Positions 1 to 8,191 of a stretch of 48,508 bases of DNA are shown here, one piece after another. Source of the DNA: JBAZDC01 sp041654595. Its GTDB lineage: Bacteria; Pseudomonadota; Gammaproteobacteria; Burkholderiales; Burkholderiaceae_B. A program made the translations under genes and the position numbers. Where the stretch lies: positions 1 to 48,508 of the forward strand of contig CAZKBT010000022.1 of the NCBI GenBank assembly GCA_964551305.1, in the 5' to 3' direction. The notes below the pieces were generated by a model, which was not told the DNA's origin, ran no database searches, and saw nothing but the letters and a program-made list of their open reading frames with translations. Position 1 is the stretch's first letter; every line of letters begins with the position of its first letter.

Positions 1-960
1 CGAGTTGGTGCTCGGGTTGGTCAGCGCATTGAGCGCCTTGGCGTGCTTGATGATGCCGCCGATGTAATACAGGGCGAACTCCGACAGGCCGGCATAGCCG
101 TTGCCCGAGAAAAGATTCTGGCCGTCTTTCCAGATGGATTGGTGCACGTGCATGCCCGAGCCGTTGTCGCCGACGATGGGTTTGGGCATGAAAGTGGCCG
201 TCTTGCCATACACGTGAGCCACGTTATGCACCGTGTACTTCAATATCTGGTTCCAGTCGGCGCGCTGCACCAAGGTGGAGAAACGGGTGCCGATTTCAAG
301 CTGGCCGGGCGCGGCGACCTCATGGTGATGGATCTCCACCGGCACGCCTTGCTGCTCAAGCAGCAGGCTCATTTCCGAGCGCATGTCGTGAAACGAATCG
401 ACCGGAGGAACGGGCACGTAGCCGCCCTTGATGCCGGGACGATGGCCGTGATTGCCGCTTTCCATTTCCAGCGAACGCGACCAGGGCGCCTCTTCGGATT
501 TGATCTTGACGAAGCAACCCGACATGTCGTCGTTCCAGGTAACGCCGTCGAACACGAAAAACTCGGGCTCGGGGCCGAAATACGCCGTGTCGCCCAGGCC
601 GCTGGACTTCAGATAGGCTTCGGCGCGCTTGGCCAGCGAACGGGGATCGCGATCGTAGCCTTTCAGATCGGAAGGCTCGACGACGTCGCAGGTCAGGATG
701 AGCGTGGTTTCTTCGCGAAACGGGTCCAGGCGCGCCGACGAGGTCTCGGGAATGAGCAGCATGTCCGAGGCTTCGATCCCCTTCCATCCCGGCAGCGACG
801 AGCCGTCGAACGCGACGCCGGACTCCAGCTTTTCTTCGTCCACCGTATGCGCGGGCGTGGTCAAGTGGTGCTCGCGGCCCAGCGTATCGGTAAAACGGAA
901 ATCGACGAATGCGACTTCACGGTCGGCAATCAGCTTGACAACATCTTCTAGGGTGGACAT
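1..960 (-). CDS. glnA: Glutamine synthetase type I, N-terminal 320 residues (cut by window edge)
   Basis: ATP-dependent synthesis of glutamine from glutamate and ammonia in the cytoplasm; main ammonium assimilation enzyme. The reverse strand reads MSTLEDVVKLIADREVAFVD and stays open to base 1, giving 320 of the roughly 470 residues usual for the family. Visible are the beta-grasp N-terminus, the metal-binding E131/E133 in FGPEPEFF, the HHHEV segment (211-215) and the NGSGMHVHQ active-site loop (267-274). The adenylylation tyrosine would lie outside the window. The ATG at 960 follows an AGGAG seven bases upstream. The gene has its own sigma-54 promoter and NtrC site (1008-1023, 1095-1111) and is separated from hemW by 179 bases. 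Confidence 0.97.
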   Translation of the reverse strand, partial: MSTLEDVVKLIADREVAFVDFRFTDTLGREHHLTTPAHTVDEEKLESGVAFDGSSLPGWKGIEASDMLLIPETSSARLDPFREETTLILTCDVVEPSDLKGYDRDPRSLAKRAEAYLKSSGLGDTAYFGPEPEFFVFDGVTWNDDMSGCFVKIKSEEAPWSRSLEMESGNHGHRPGIKGGYVPVPPVDSFHDMRSEMSLLLEQQGVPVEIHHHEVAAPGQLEIGTRFSTLVQRADWNQILKYTVHNVAHVYGKTATFMPKPIVGDNGSGMHVHQSIWKDGQNLFSGNGYAGLSEFALYYIGGIIKHAKALNALTNPSTNS

Positions 961-1007
961 ATGAAAACTCCTGAACCGGTATGTGATGAGAGAGACGAAG
1001 GTACGAA

Positions 1008-1023
1008 AGCAAAGACTATGCCA
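1008..1023 (-). promoter_or_regulatory. Sigma-54 (-24/-12) promoter of glnA
   Basis: On the minus strand the sequence is TGGCATAGTCTTTGCT, matching the RpoN consensus TGGCAC-N5-TTGCW with correct GG-to-GC spacing and one mismatch in the -24 box. It lies about 50 bases upstream of the glnA ATG, so the leader would be roughly 35-40 nt. Seen in sequence; the link to nitrogen control is established for glnA in proteobacteria. Confidence 0.85.
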
Positions 1024-1094
1024 GCTTTTTAGCGATGAAAACGGGGCTCATCCGGACAAGCCGGCCATGTTATCGGCCGTCTCCCAGTGCGCCG

Positions 1095-1111
1095 TGCACT
1101 ATAAAGGTGCA
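1095..1111. promoter_or_regulatory. NtrC enhancer site upstream of glnA
   Basis: TGCACTATAAAGGTGCA matches the NtrC consensus TGCACC-N5-GGTGCA at 11 of the 12 half-site bases. It is centred about 90 bp upstream of the predicted transcription start, a usual enhancer position. A second weaker TGCA-N8-TGCA element lies at 1108-1123 and may be a second NtrC half-pair. Confidence 0.8.
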
Positions 1112-1139
1112 AATTGTAGTGCATAGTCGGGGGCGCTGG

Positions 1140-2378
1140 TCATGCGCGCCCCAGGAACGCTTCCAGCACGTCGTTCAGGAAGTGCCAGCCCAGTTCCGTC
1201 GTCCGTATCCGGTCGGGATCGTCGGCCATCAATCCCTTCGCGACGAGTTTCTGCTTGGTCGGCCCTATGGCCGGCCAAGGCAGGCCGGTGCGCTGTGTGA
1301 AAAGCTGCCGCTGCACGCCTTCTTTCAAACGCAAGGCGTTGAGCATGAATTCAAAAGCCAGTTCGCCCGCCGGCACCACGGATTCCTGCGCTATATGGCT
1401 GCCATCGCGCAAAACCGCCTTTTCCATCCAGCTGCCCGGCTGCTTGAGCTTGGCGTGGCGCGTGATCTTGTCGGGAAAAGACAGCTTGCCGTGCGCTCCC
1501 GGGCCCAGGCCGAGATAGTCGCCGAACTCCCAGTAATTGACGTTATGCCATGCTTGCTGTCCCGGCTTGGCGTAGGCGGAGATTTCATAGCGCCGCCATC
1601 CGCCGCTCGTGGTTTCCCGCTCTATCATGTCCTGCATCGCCGCGCTGGCATCGTCATCCGGCAAAACAGGAGGATACTTGGCGAAAACCGTGTTGGGCTC
1701 CATCGTCAAATGATAGAGAGACAAATGTCCCGTGCCATATGCCATGGCGCTGCGCACGTCGCGCAAACAGGCCTGCAGCGTCTGGCCGGGCAACGCATAC
1801 ATCAGGTCCAGGTTCACGCGCTCCACCGCGCGCTGGGCGACGGCAATGGCTTCGTGAGCCTGCCGGCCGTCATGCACGCGGCCCAATGCCGCCAGGGACG
1901 CATCGTCGAAGCTCTGGATGCCCAAAGAAATGCGGTTCACGCCGCTGGCGGCATAGTCGCGAAAGCGTCCCGCCTCGACCGCCCCTGGATTGGCCTCCAG
2001 GGTGATCTCCGCATCGGGCAACACGTTCAGGCAGGCCCGCAACATGGCCAGCATGCCGTCTACCGCCCGCGCCGAAAGCAGGCTGGGCGTGCCGCCTCCG
2101 ATGAATATCGAGATGACTTGCCTGCCCCAGATCAAGGGCAGCGCTTGCTCGAGGTCGGCCTCGAGCGCGGCCAGGTAGCGGGCCTCGGGGATATCGCCCT
2201 TTAATTCATGGGAATTGAAATCGCAATAAGGACATTTGCGCAAGCACCAGGGAACGTGCACGTAGACGGATAAAGGCGGCAAGCTGCTCAGGTGAACGCC
2301 GCGGCCGGCGCCGACGCCGCCGGCCGGCCTGCCTTCGAGATCCGACGCGGGCACGATCGGGATGATGGGCCGCGTCAT
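1140..2378 (-). CDS. hemW: Radical SAM heme chaperone HemW
   Basis: 412 residues. Radical SAM protein that binds and hands heme to respiratory enzymes; formerly annotated as oxygen-independent coproporphyrinogen III oxidase. The 4Fe-4S motif CLRKCPYC (C45, C49, C52) is followed by DFNSH, which is characteristic of HemW-like proteins, and by the glycine-rich FIGGGTPS. A 30-residue N-terminal extension precedes the conserved LPPLSVYVHVPW block; the true start could be internal, since no strong ribosome-binding site precedes 2378. It starts 25 bases after the rdgB stop, so it is probably co-transcribed with rph and rdgB. Confidence 0.93.
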   Translation of the reverse strand: MTRPIIPIVPASDLEGRPAGGVGAGRGVHLSSLPPLSVYVHVPWCLRKCPYCDFNSHELKGDIPEARYLAALEADLEQALPLIWGRQVISIFIGGGTPSLLSARAVDGMLAMLRACLNVLPDAEITLEANPGAVEAGRFRDYAASGVNRISLGIQSFDDASLAALGRVHDGRQAHEAIAVAQRAVERVNLDLMYALPGQTLQACLRDVRSAMAYGTGHLSLYHLTMEPNTVFAKYPPVLPDDDASAAMQDMIERETTSGGWRRYEISAYAKPGQQAWHNVNYWEFGDYLGLGPGAHGKLSFPDKITRHAKLKQPGSWMEKAVLRDGSHIAQESVVPAGELAFEFMLNALRLKEGVQRQLFTQRTGLPWPAIGPTKQKLVAKGLMADDPDRIRTTELGWHFLNDVLEAFLGRA

Positions 2379-2403
2379 CTCGACGTCCGGGAAACGTCCG
2401 CGT

Positions 2404-3012
2404 TCATGGCCGATGGGCGCTCAGCATGCGCAAGAGCTTGCGCAGCGCTTGGCCGCGATGGCTCAGCCGGTTCTTTTCATCCGGCGCGAGCTGGGCCACG
2501 GTCCTGCCCAGGGACGGTATGTAAAAGTGAGGATCGTATCCGAAACCGCCTTCGCCCCTGGCCTGCGCCTGTATTTCGCCTTCCCAGGTTCCCTCGGCGA
2601 TGAGGGGGCGAGGATCGTCTGCGCACCGAACGTAAACCAGCACGGCCACATACATGCCGGACTTGTCCTGATACGGCTCCAGGTCCCGGACCAGCTTGGC
2701 ATTGTTGGCGGCGTCGGATCTGCCGCCATCCGGCCCAGCGGCATAGCGCGCGGACAGCACGCCGGGCGCGCCGCCCAGCGCGTTCACGCACAAGCCCGAA
2801 TCATCCGCCAGAGCGGGCAGGCCCGTGCTGCGGCTGGCATGCCTGGCCTTGGCCAGCGCATTTTCGACGAAGGTTCCGAACGGTTCGTCGGCTTCGGAAA
2901 CGCCGAGCTCGCCCTGCCCTATCATCCGGATGTCCGCCTGGGCCAGGATGGCGGAAAATTCCTTGAGCTTACCCTGGTTGTTCGAGGCCAGGACCACTTT
3001 TTGCACCGTCAC
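2404..3012 (-). CDS. rdgB: XTP/dITP diphosphatase (RdgB/HAM1 family)
   Basis: House-cleaning nucleotide pyrophosphatase that removes dITP, XTP and related non-canonical purine nucleotides. The protein (202 aa) opens with VQKVVLASNNQGKLKEF, the substrate-binding SNNxxK motif. It contains LADDSGLCV, GGFGYDPHF and the C-terminal SHRGQAL motif, all diagnostic. I chose the GTG at 3012 because GGGGA lies seven bases upstream; an ATG-started upstream extension would run into rph and adds non-family residues. It starts 22 bases after the rph stop, an order seen in many betaproteobacteria. Confidence 0.93.
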   Translation of the reverse strand: MTVQKVVLASNNQGKLKEFSAILAQADIRMIGQGELGVSEADEPFGTFVENALAKARHASRSTGLPALADDSGLCVNALGGAPGVLSARYAAGPDGGRSDAANNAKLVRDLEPYQDKSGMYVAVLVYVRCADDPRPLIAEGTWEGEIQAQARGEGGFGYDPHFYIPSLGRTVAQLAPDEKNRLSHRGQALRKLLRMLSAHRP

Positions 3013-3034
3013 GCTTGATTCCCCGATAACGCCG

Positions 3035-3772
3035 TCAATGCCGCTCGAGCGCCCGCTTTTGCAGGGCGACCAAATGCGCGATACCCTCTTGCGCCAGCCC
3101 CAGCAAGGCATCGAACTGGCTCCGGTCGAAGGTCTGCCCTTCTGCGGTGCCCTGCACCTCGACGAAGCGGCCCGCGCCCGTCATGACGATGTTCATGTCC
3201 GCGCCGCATTGCGAGTCTTCGACGTAATCGAGATCCAGCACGGCGTGGCCGCCACATAGGCCTACCGACACCGCGGCGACGTGATCGCGTATCGGATCGC
3301 CCGGTAGTTCGCCACGGTCCATCAAGGTCCGCACCGCCAGCGCGGCCGCGATCCATGCCCCCGTGATGCCGGCGCACCGCGTGCCGCCGTCGGCCTGCAG
3401 CACATCGCAGTCCAGGTGCAAGGTCCTTTCGCCCAACGCCGCCAGATCGAATACGGCGCGCAGGCTGCGTCCTATCAACCGCTGTATTTCTTGGGTCCGC
3501 CCGCTTTGCTTGCCCCGCGCCGACTCGCGATCCGAACGCGTGTGCGTGGACCTGGGCAGCATGCCGTACTCGGCCGTGACCCAGCCCTGGCCCTTGCCTT
3601 TCAGAAAAGGAGGCACCTTATCCAATACGCTGGCATTGCAGAGGACGTGCGTGTCGCCCGCCTTGATCAGCACCGAGCCCTCGGCGTGGCGGGTATAGCC
3701 TGTTTGAATATTCACCGGACGCAGTTGATCATGCCGGCGCGCATTGGCGCGTAAAATGCTGGTTGCGGTCAA
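3035..3772 (-). CDS. rph: Ribonuclease PH
   Basis: Phosphate-dependent 3'-5' exoribonuclease that trims tRNA 3' ends. The 245 residues carry LRPVNIQTGYTRHAEGSVL, the highly conserved GQGWVTAEYGMLPRSTHTR block, RTQEIQRLIGRSLR, and CDVLQADGGTRCAGITGAW. The start is TTG at 3772, supported by AAGGA six bases upstream and by the usual family length. First gene of the rph-rdgB-hemW set; divergent from yicC with only 111 bases between starts. Confidence 0.96.
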   Translation of the reverse strand: MTATSILRANARRHDQLRPVNIQTGYTRHAEGSVLIKAGDTHVLCNASVLDKVPPFLKGKGQGWVTAEYGMLPRSTHTRSDRESARGKQSGRTQEIQRLIGRSLRAVFDLAALGERTLHLDCDVLQADGGTRCAGITGAWIAAALAVRTLMDRGELPGDPIRDHVAAVSVGLCGGHAVLDLDYVEDSQCGADMNIVMTGAGRFVEVQGTAEGQTFDRSQFDALLGLAQEGIAHLVALQKRALERH

Positions 3773-3883
3773 GAAGTTTCCTTAATGCGGTATGCAAAAT
3801 CGAAACCTCTATTGTACGCAAGCCGGGCTTTCGATCGGCTGCGTCCTCGTCCGCCACCCATCCACATTTTTCAGGAAGCCCCT

Positions 3884-4807
3884 ATGATTCGCAGCATGAC
3901 TGCGTTCGGCCATGCCCGCGCCGAATCGCCAAAAGGCAGCGTCGCAGTCGAAATCCGCACGGTAAACAGCCGTTTTCTGGACGTCAATTTTCGCATCGCC
4001 GATGACCTGAGATCATTGGAAAGCCCAATCCGTGAAAAATTGGGGCAATACGTCACGCGTGGTAAAGCGGACATCCGCATCCACTATGCCCGCGCCCACG
4101 ACGACGGCCGCGCGGCTCCCGACGAAACGCACCTCCAGAAAATCGCAGCGCAGCTCGCGTTTGCGCGCCGGCATATCCCGGACATTCCCGCTCCCAGGCT
4201 GCACGAACTTTTCATCGATGCCGATAGCGCTTCGTCGCTGCTGGATGATTTCGGGGCATTATGCATGCAGGCCGTCGATCAGGCCCTGGCCGAGCTGCAG
4301 GCCGCCCGGGAACGCGAAGGACGACGGTTGTCGGACATCATGCTGGACAACGCCGCGCAAATCGACGGCGTCCTTGCGGAAGTGGAACGCGACCTGCCCG
4401 CCTTGCTCGACGAACAGCAAGAGAAGATCACGGCGCGCCTGCGGGAAGCCTTGAGCAATGCCTGCCCCGACGGCTACGCTCAAATCGGCGGAGCCGAGCT
4501 ATCGGCACGGATCGCGCAGGAAGCATCGCTCTTTTCCTTGCGCATCGACGTTGCCGAAGAACTGGGCCGCTTGAAATCCCATCTGAGCGAATTGCGGCAT
4601 CTTTTGTCCACCGGCAAGTCCAACGCGACGGCAGTGGCAAAACGCCAGACCGGCGTGGGCAAGCGCCTGGATTTTCTTTTCCAGGAAATGAACCGCGAAG
4701 CCAACACGCTGGGCTCAAAAGCCGCCGGACTGAGCGTAACCCGCACCGCCATCGATCTGAAGTTGCTGATCGAACAAATGCGTGAGCAAGCAGCGAACCT
4801 CGAATAA
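3884..4807 (+). CDS. yicC: YicC/YloC family endoribonuclease
   Basis: 307 residues. The N-terminal MIRSMTAFGHARAE and EIRTVNSRFLDVNFR segments and the C-terminal KLDFLFQEMNREANTLGSK block are hallmarks of the family, whose members act in RNA turnover. The reading frame is open further upstream to 3785, but the ATG at 3884 has AGGA before it and begins exactly with the family N-terminus. Divergent from rph, as in related genomes. Confidence 0.93.
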   Translation: MIRSMTAFGHARAESPKGSVAVEIRTVNSRFLDVNFRIADDLRSLESPIREKLGQYVTRGKADIRIHYARAHDDGRAAPDETHLQKIAAQLAFARRHIPDIPAPRLHELFIDADSASSLLDDFGALCMQAVDQALAELQAAREREGRRLSDIMLDNAAQIDGVLAEVERDLPALLDEQQEKITARLREALSNACPDGYAQIGGAELSARIAQEASLFSLRIDVAEELGRLKSHLSELRHLLSTGKSNATAVAKRQTGVGKRLDFLFQEMNREANTLGSKAAGLSVTRTAIDLKLLIEQMREQAANLE

Positions 4808-4926
4808 ATCGGATTAAAACAGGCCTTTTCAGCGGTCTGTAAGAATCCACCGCCCAGGAACGTTGTTTTTTGACGAAAAATTGACGCTGTGTGTGTTAGG
4901 AATTTCTCACAGGTATAGAATCCGTT

Positions 4927-4945
4927 CTTATCGATAATCATTCTC
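4927..4945. promoter_or_regulatory. Putative Fur box upstream of TonB-dependent receptor
   Basis: The 19 bases containing GATAATCATTCTC match the classical Fur consensus at 14 positions, with the core GATAATCATT intact. It is 25 bases upstream of the receptor start codon, where iron-bound Fur would block transcription. TTGACG hexamers lie at 4870 and 4881, but no well-spaced -10 could be assigned. Confidence 0.75.
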
Positions 4946-4969
4946 ATAACGATTAGTAAAGGATAAATC

Positions 4970-7231
4970 GTGCCTGATACCTTCCCCCGCCTCTTCCACG
5001 GCAACATTCGCCTGGGCGGCAGCCTGGCCATGGCCATTGCGACCCCGTCTTTGTTTATCAACGCCCCGGCAGCCGCCCAGACGTCGTCCGGCAGTCAAGC
5101 CACCACCTTGGCGCCCATCGAAGTATGGGGCAGCGTCAACAACGCATACGACGTCAAGGAATCCGCGTCGCAGAAGTTCACCGCGCCGCTGGTCGACACG
5201 CCCAAGTCTGTGCAAATCATTCCTCAAGAAGTCATCAAGGACCAGGCCGCATCGTCGCTGACCGACGTGCTGCGCAATACGCCCGGCATCACCTTCGGCG
5301 CCGGCGAAGGCGGCAACCCTTTGGGCGATCGTCCTTTCATACGCGGCTACGACGCGCAAGCCAGCACGTTCGTGGATGGCATGCGTGACATCGGCGCCAC
5401 CTCGCGCGAAGTGTTCAACCTCGAGCAGGTCGAAGTCGTCAAAGGCTCGGATGGGGCTTATGGCGGCCGCGGCGGCGCGGGCGGCAGCATCAACCTGATC
5501 AGCAAGACGGCCAAGCTGGGGAATTTCACCAACGCCACGCTGGGAGTCGGAACCGACAACTATTACCGGGGAACGATCGACAGCAACTGGCAACTGTCCG
5601 ACACCTCGGCCTTCCGCCTCAACGGCATGTATCACAAATCCGACGTGGCCGGTCGCGACATGGTGAACAACAAGCGCTGGGGCATCGCGCCGACCTTCAG
5701 CTTCGGGCTGGGCACCCCTACCCGGATAACGCTCGGCTATTACCATCTGGACACCGACGACCTGCCCGACAGCGGCATTCCCTACGTCTTTGAAAGGCCC
5801 CGCACCAACGTCGTCGGCCCCATCGACGTGGATCGCAATAATTTTTACGGCCTGAGCAGCGACTATCGCAAGACCACGAGCGACATGGCGACGCTGGGCA
5901 TCGAGCACGACTTCAACGACAAGCTGACGCTGCGCAATACGACTCGCTACACGCATTCCGACCAGCGCTATGTCTGGACCCAGCCGGACGACACGCAAGG
6001 CAACGTTCTGAACGGCCTGGTATGGCGCCGCGCCAACACCCGCGACAGCGCCGTGCGGACCATCGCCAACCAGACGGAATTGGTCGGTCGCGCACAGACC
6101 GGAGCGCTCAAGCACAGCTTCAACGTCGGTATCGAGCTTTCCAAAGAAACGGGCCGCAAAGACAGTCTCGACATTGCGCGCGGCTCGGGCAGCGGCGCGA
6201 ACAACGCATGCCGCTTCGGCCCAGGCCCGGCATCCGGCTATAACTGCACCAGCTTGTACGATCCGAATCCGCGCGATCCGTGGGTCAATACCGGCAGCGG
6301 CGATCCCAGCGGAAGCCGGACGGAATCCGAAACCACCACGAAATCCATCTATGCCTTCGACACCATAGAGTTCAATCCGCAATGGCAAGCCGGCCTTGGT
6401 CTGCGCCTGGACGACTATTCGACGAAGTTCACCAACTCTCCCGCAAACGGCTCCACGGTCATCCGCCGCAACGACACGTTGTTGAACTACCAGGCCGGAC
6501 TGGTCTACAAGCCTGCTGAAAATGGCAGCATTTACGTTTCCTACGCCACCTCTTCCACGCCGTCCAATTCCGACCTGGGCGAAGGCAGCGGCAACGGCTT
6601 GGCCCCGGGGCGGGGCGGCGCGGGCGCCAACGCGGACGATATGGCGCCGGAAAAGAACCGGACGGCCGAAATCGGCACCAAATGGGATTTGTTCAACGGC
6701 AACATCAGCTTGAGCGCAGCCGTATTCCGCACCGACACCACCAACGCCCGCGTCACCCTGGCCAACGGCGACTACGCCATGGCGGGCAAGAAGCAAGTGG
6801 ACGGCCTGGAGCTCGGTATCTCGGGCGCCATTACGCCTAAATGGCACGTGTTCGGCGGCTATACCCATTTGCGCAGCAAACTGAAGGATAACGGCGAAGC
6901 GGGATCCGCCAACGATGGCAACGATTTTCCCAACACGCCGCGCAACGCGTTCAGCATCTGGTCCACCTATCAGCCGATTGCGGCGCTCACCCTGGGCGCG
7001 GGCGCCTATTACGTCGACAAGCAGTTCGGCGATGCCGCCAACAAGCTGGAAATTCCGTCTTACTGGCGCTTCGATGCCATGGCGGCATACCGCTTCAACA
7101 AGCACATCAGCGCTCAGCTCAATGTGTTGAACCTGACGGACAAAGGCTATTATGACAAGGCCTACGCGGCGCACTATGCCGGCATCGCCCCGGGACGCAG
7201 CGCCATACTCAATCTGAATCTCTCGTATTGA
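4970..7231 (+). CDS. TonB-dependent siderophore receptor, Fiu/PiuA-like
   Basis: Outer-membrane gated channel for ferric siderophores, probably of the catecholate type. 753 residues: signal peptide ending near AAAQ (residues 35-38), plug domain from about 60 to 190 (DTPKSVQIIPQEVIKDQ, DVLRNTPGITFGAGEGG, FIRGYDAQ, VEVVKGSDG, GGSINLISK), then a 22-strand barrel ending in aromatic LNLSY. Start is GTG at 4970 with AAAGGA six bases upstream. A cysteine-containing extracellular loop occurs at about residues 413-425. The downstream Sel1 gene and the upstream Fur box fit the Fiu/PiuA group, in which a Sel1 protein commonly sits between the receptor and the oxygenase PiuC. Exact siderophore unknown. 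Confidence 0.9.
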   Translation: MPDTFPRLFHGNIRLGGSLAMAIATPSLFINAPAAAQTSSGSQATTLAPIEVWGSVNNAYDVKESASQKFTAPLVDTPKSVQIIPQEVIKDQAASSLTDVLRNTPGITFGAGEGGNPLGDRPFIRGYDAQASTFVDGMRDIGATSREVFNLEQVEVVKGSDGAYGGRGGAGGSINLISKTAKLGNFTNATLGVGTDNYYRGTIDSNWQLSDTSAFRLNGMYHKSDVAGRDMVNNKRWGIAPTFSFGLGTPTRITLGYYHLDTDDLPDSGIPYVFERPRTNVVGPIDVDRNNFYGLSSDYRKTTSDMATLGIEHDFNDKLTLRNTTRYTHSDQRYVWTQPDDTQGNVLNGLVWRRANTRDSAVRTIANQTELVGRAQTGALKHSFNVGIELSKETGRKDSLDIARGSGSGANNACRFGPGPASGYNCTSLYDPNPRDPWVNTGSGDPSGSRTESETTTKSIYAFDTIEFNPQWQAGLGLRLDDYSTKFTNSPANGSTVIRRNDTLLNYQAGLVYKPAENGSIYVSYATSSTPSNSDLGEGSGNGLAPGRGGAGANADDMAPEKNRTAEIGTKWDLFNGNISLSAAVFRTDTTNARVTLANGDYAMAGKKQVDGLELGISGAITPKWHVFGGYTHLRSKLKDNGEAGSANDGNDFPNTPRNAFSIWSTYQPIAALTLGAGAYYVDKQFGDAANKLEIPSYWRFDAMAAYRFNKHISAQLNVLNLTDKGYYDKAYAAHYAGIAPGRSAILNLNLSY

Positions 7232-7247
7232 CCGGCCCAGCCTGCCG

Positions 7248-7265
7248 CCACCCGTCCGCGGGTGG
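7248..7265 (+). other. Hairpin between receptor and Sel1 gene
   Basis: CCACCCG and CGGGTGG form a perfect 7-bp stem around a four-base loop just after the receptor stop. No T tract follows, so it may attenuate transcription or protect the upstream mRNA rather than terminate it. Confidence 0.35.
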
Positions 7266-7334
7266 ACATGCCGGACGCCGCGGCAGCCGTGGCGCCCGGC
7301 ATTTTTTCATCATTCCCGCACGAGATACCTCGAC

Positions 7335-8063
7335 ATGAAAGAAATACCGCTACGCGTCTTCAACGCCGCGACGCCGGAACGCTTCTCCGAAGTGATGAAC
7401 GGTTCCGCCGACGAGGCGGCCAGATGGGTGCTGACCGCCGCCGAACACGGCGTGGCCGAAGCCCAGACGCATTACGCCCGGATGCTGCTCGACGGAATCG
7501 GCGTGGAGCCCAATCCCGGCGATGCATTTCAATGGTTCAAATTGGCGGCCAACCAGAACCATGTCATGGCCATGAACATGCTGGGGCGCTGCTATGAAAA
7601 CGGCTGGGGCGTGGAACCGGACATGCTGCTGGCCACATATTGGTTCAAACAGGCCGCCGATCGAGGCCTGGATTGGGGCATGTACAACTACGCCACGTCC
7701 TTGGCGCTGGGACGCGGCACGGCGATCGACCGCGAAAGCGCATACGCGTGGCTGCGCAAGGCGGCCGGCATGGGCCATGCGAAATCATGGAATCTCCTGG
7801 GTGGATTCCACGAAGACGGCTGGGTGGTCGGCGCGGATCTGGATGCCGCCATCGACTGCTACCGCAAAGCGGCCGAGGGCGGCGATTTCCGCGGGCAATT
7901 CAACTATGCCCGATTGCTTGCCGACACGACGGGCGACATGCGCGCTTCGACCCATTGGATGCGATGCGCCTATTCGGCGGCGAATCCGCCTTTTCGGACG
8001 AAGATGACACATTATCTGAAGACCAGTCCTCATCCGGAATTCAGCGGCTTGTCCTTGTCCTAG
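7335..8063 (+). CDS. Sel1-repeat protein linked to siderophore receptor
   Basis: 242 residues made almost entirely of Sel1-like (TPR-type) repeats of about 36 residues: AQTHYARMLLDGIGVEPN, AMNMLGRCYENGWGVEPD, GMYNYATSLALGRGTA, SWNLLGGFHEDGWVVGAD and others. No signal peptide or membrane segment is visible, so it is probably a cytoplasmic protein-interaction scaffold. It lies 103 bases after the receptor gene in the same direction, so it is probably iron-regulated with it. A gene of this type accompanies piuA in Pseudomonas; its biochemical role is not known to me. The final repeats diverge. Confidence 0.85.
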   Translation: MKEIPLRVFNAATPERFSEVMNGSADEAARWVLTAAEHGVAEAQTHYARMLLDGIGVEPNPGDAFQWFKLAANQNHVMAMNMLGRCYENGWGVEPDMLLATYWFKQAADRGLDWGMYNYATSLALGRGTAIDRESAYAWLRKAAGMGHAKSWNLLGGFHEDGWVVGADLDAAIDCYRKAAEGGDFRGQFNYARLLADTTGDMRASTHWMRCAYSAANPPFRTKMTHYLKTSPHPEFSGLSLS

Positions 8064-8191
8064 CGCTTCATCCGCCTTGCGCTGCGCGGCCCCAACCCGC
8101 ATACTGAGCAGCCACGAATATCCCCCGATGCTATAGTCACCGGGTCGCATGCTTGCGGCAAGACAGCTACCCTGGTGTTCCCGATCCAATA

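Noticed and set aside
43..951. Plus-strand 302-codon frame opposite glnA
   Set aside because: The minus strand encodes a recognisable glutamine synthetase over the same bases; the plus frame is a high-GC shadow.
4928..7174. Minus-strand 748-codon frame
   Set aside because: Exact antisense of the TonB-dependent receptor; Val/Arg-rich shadow with no family features.
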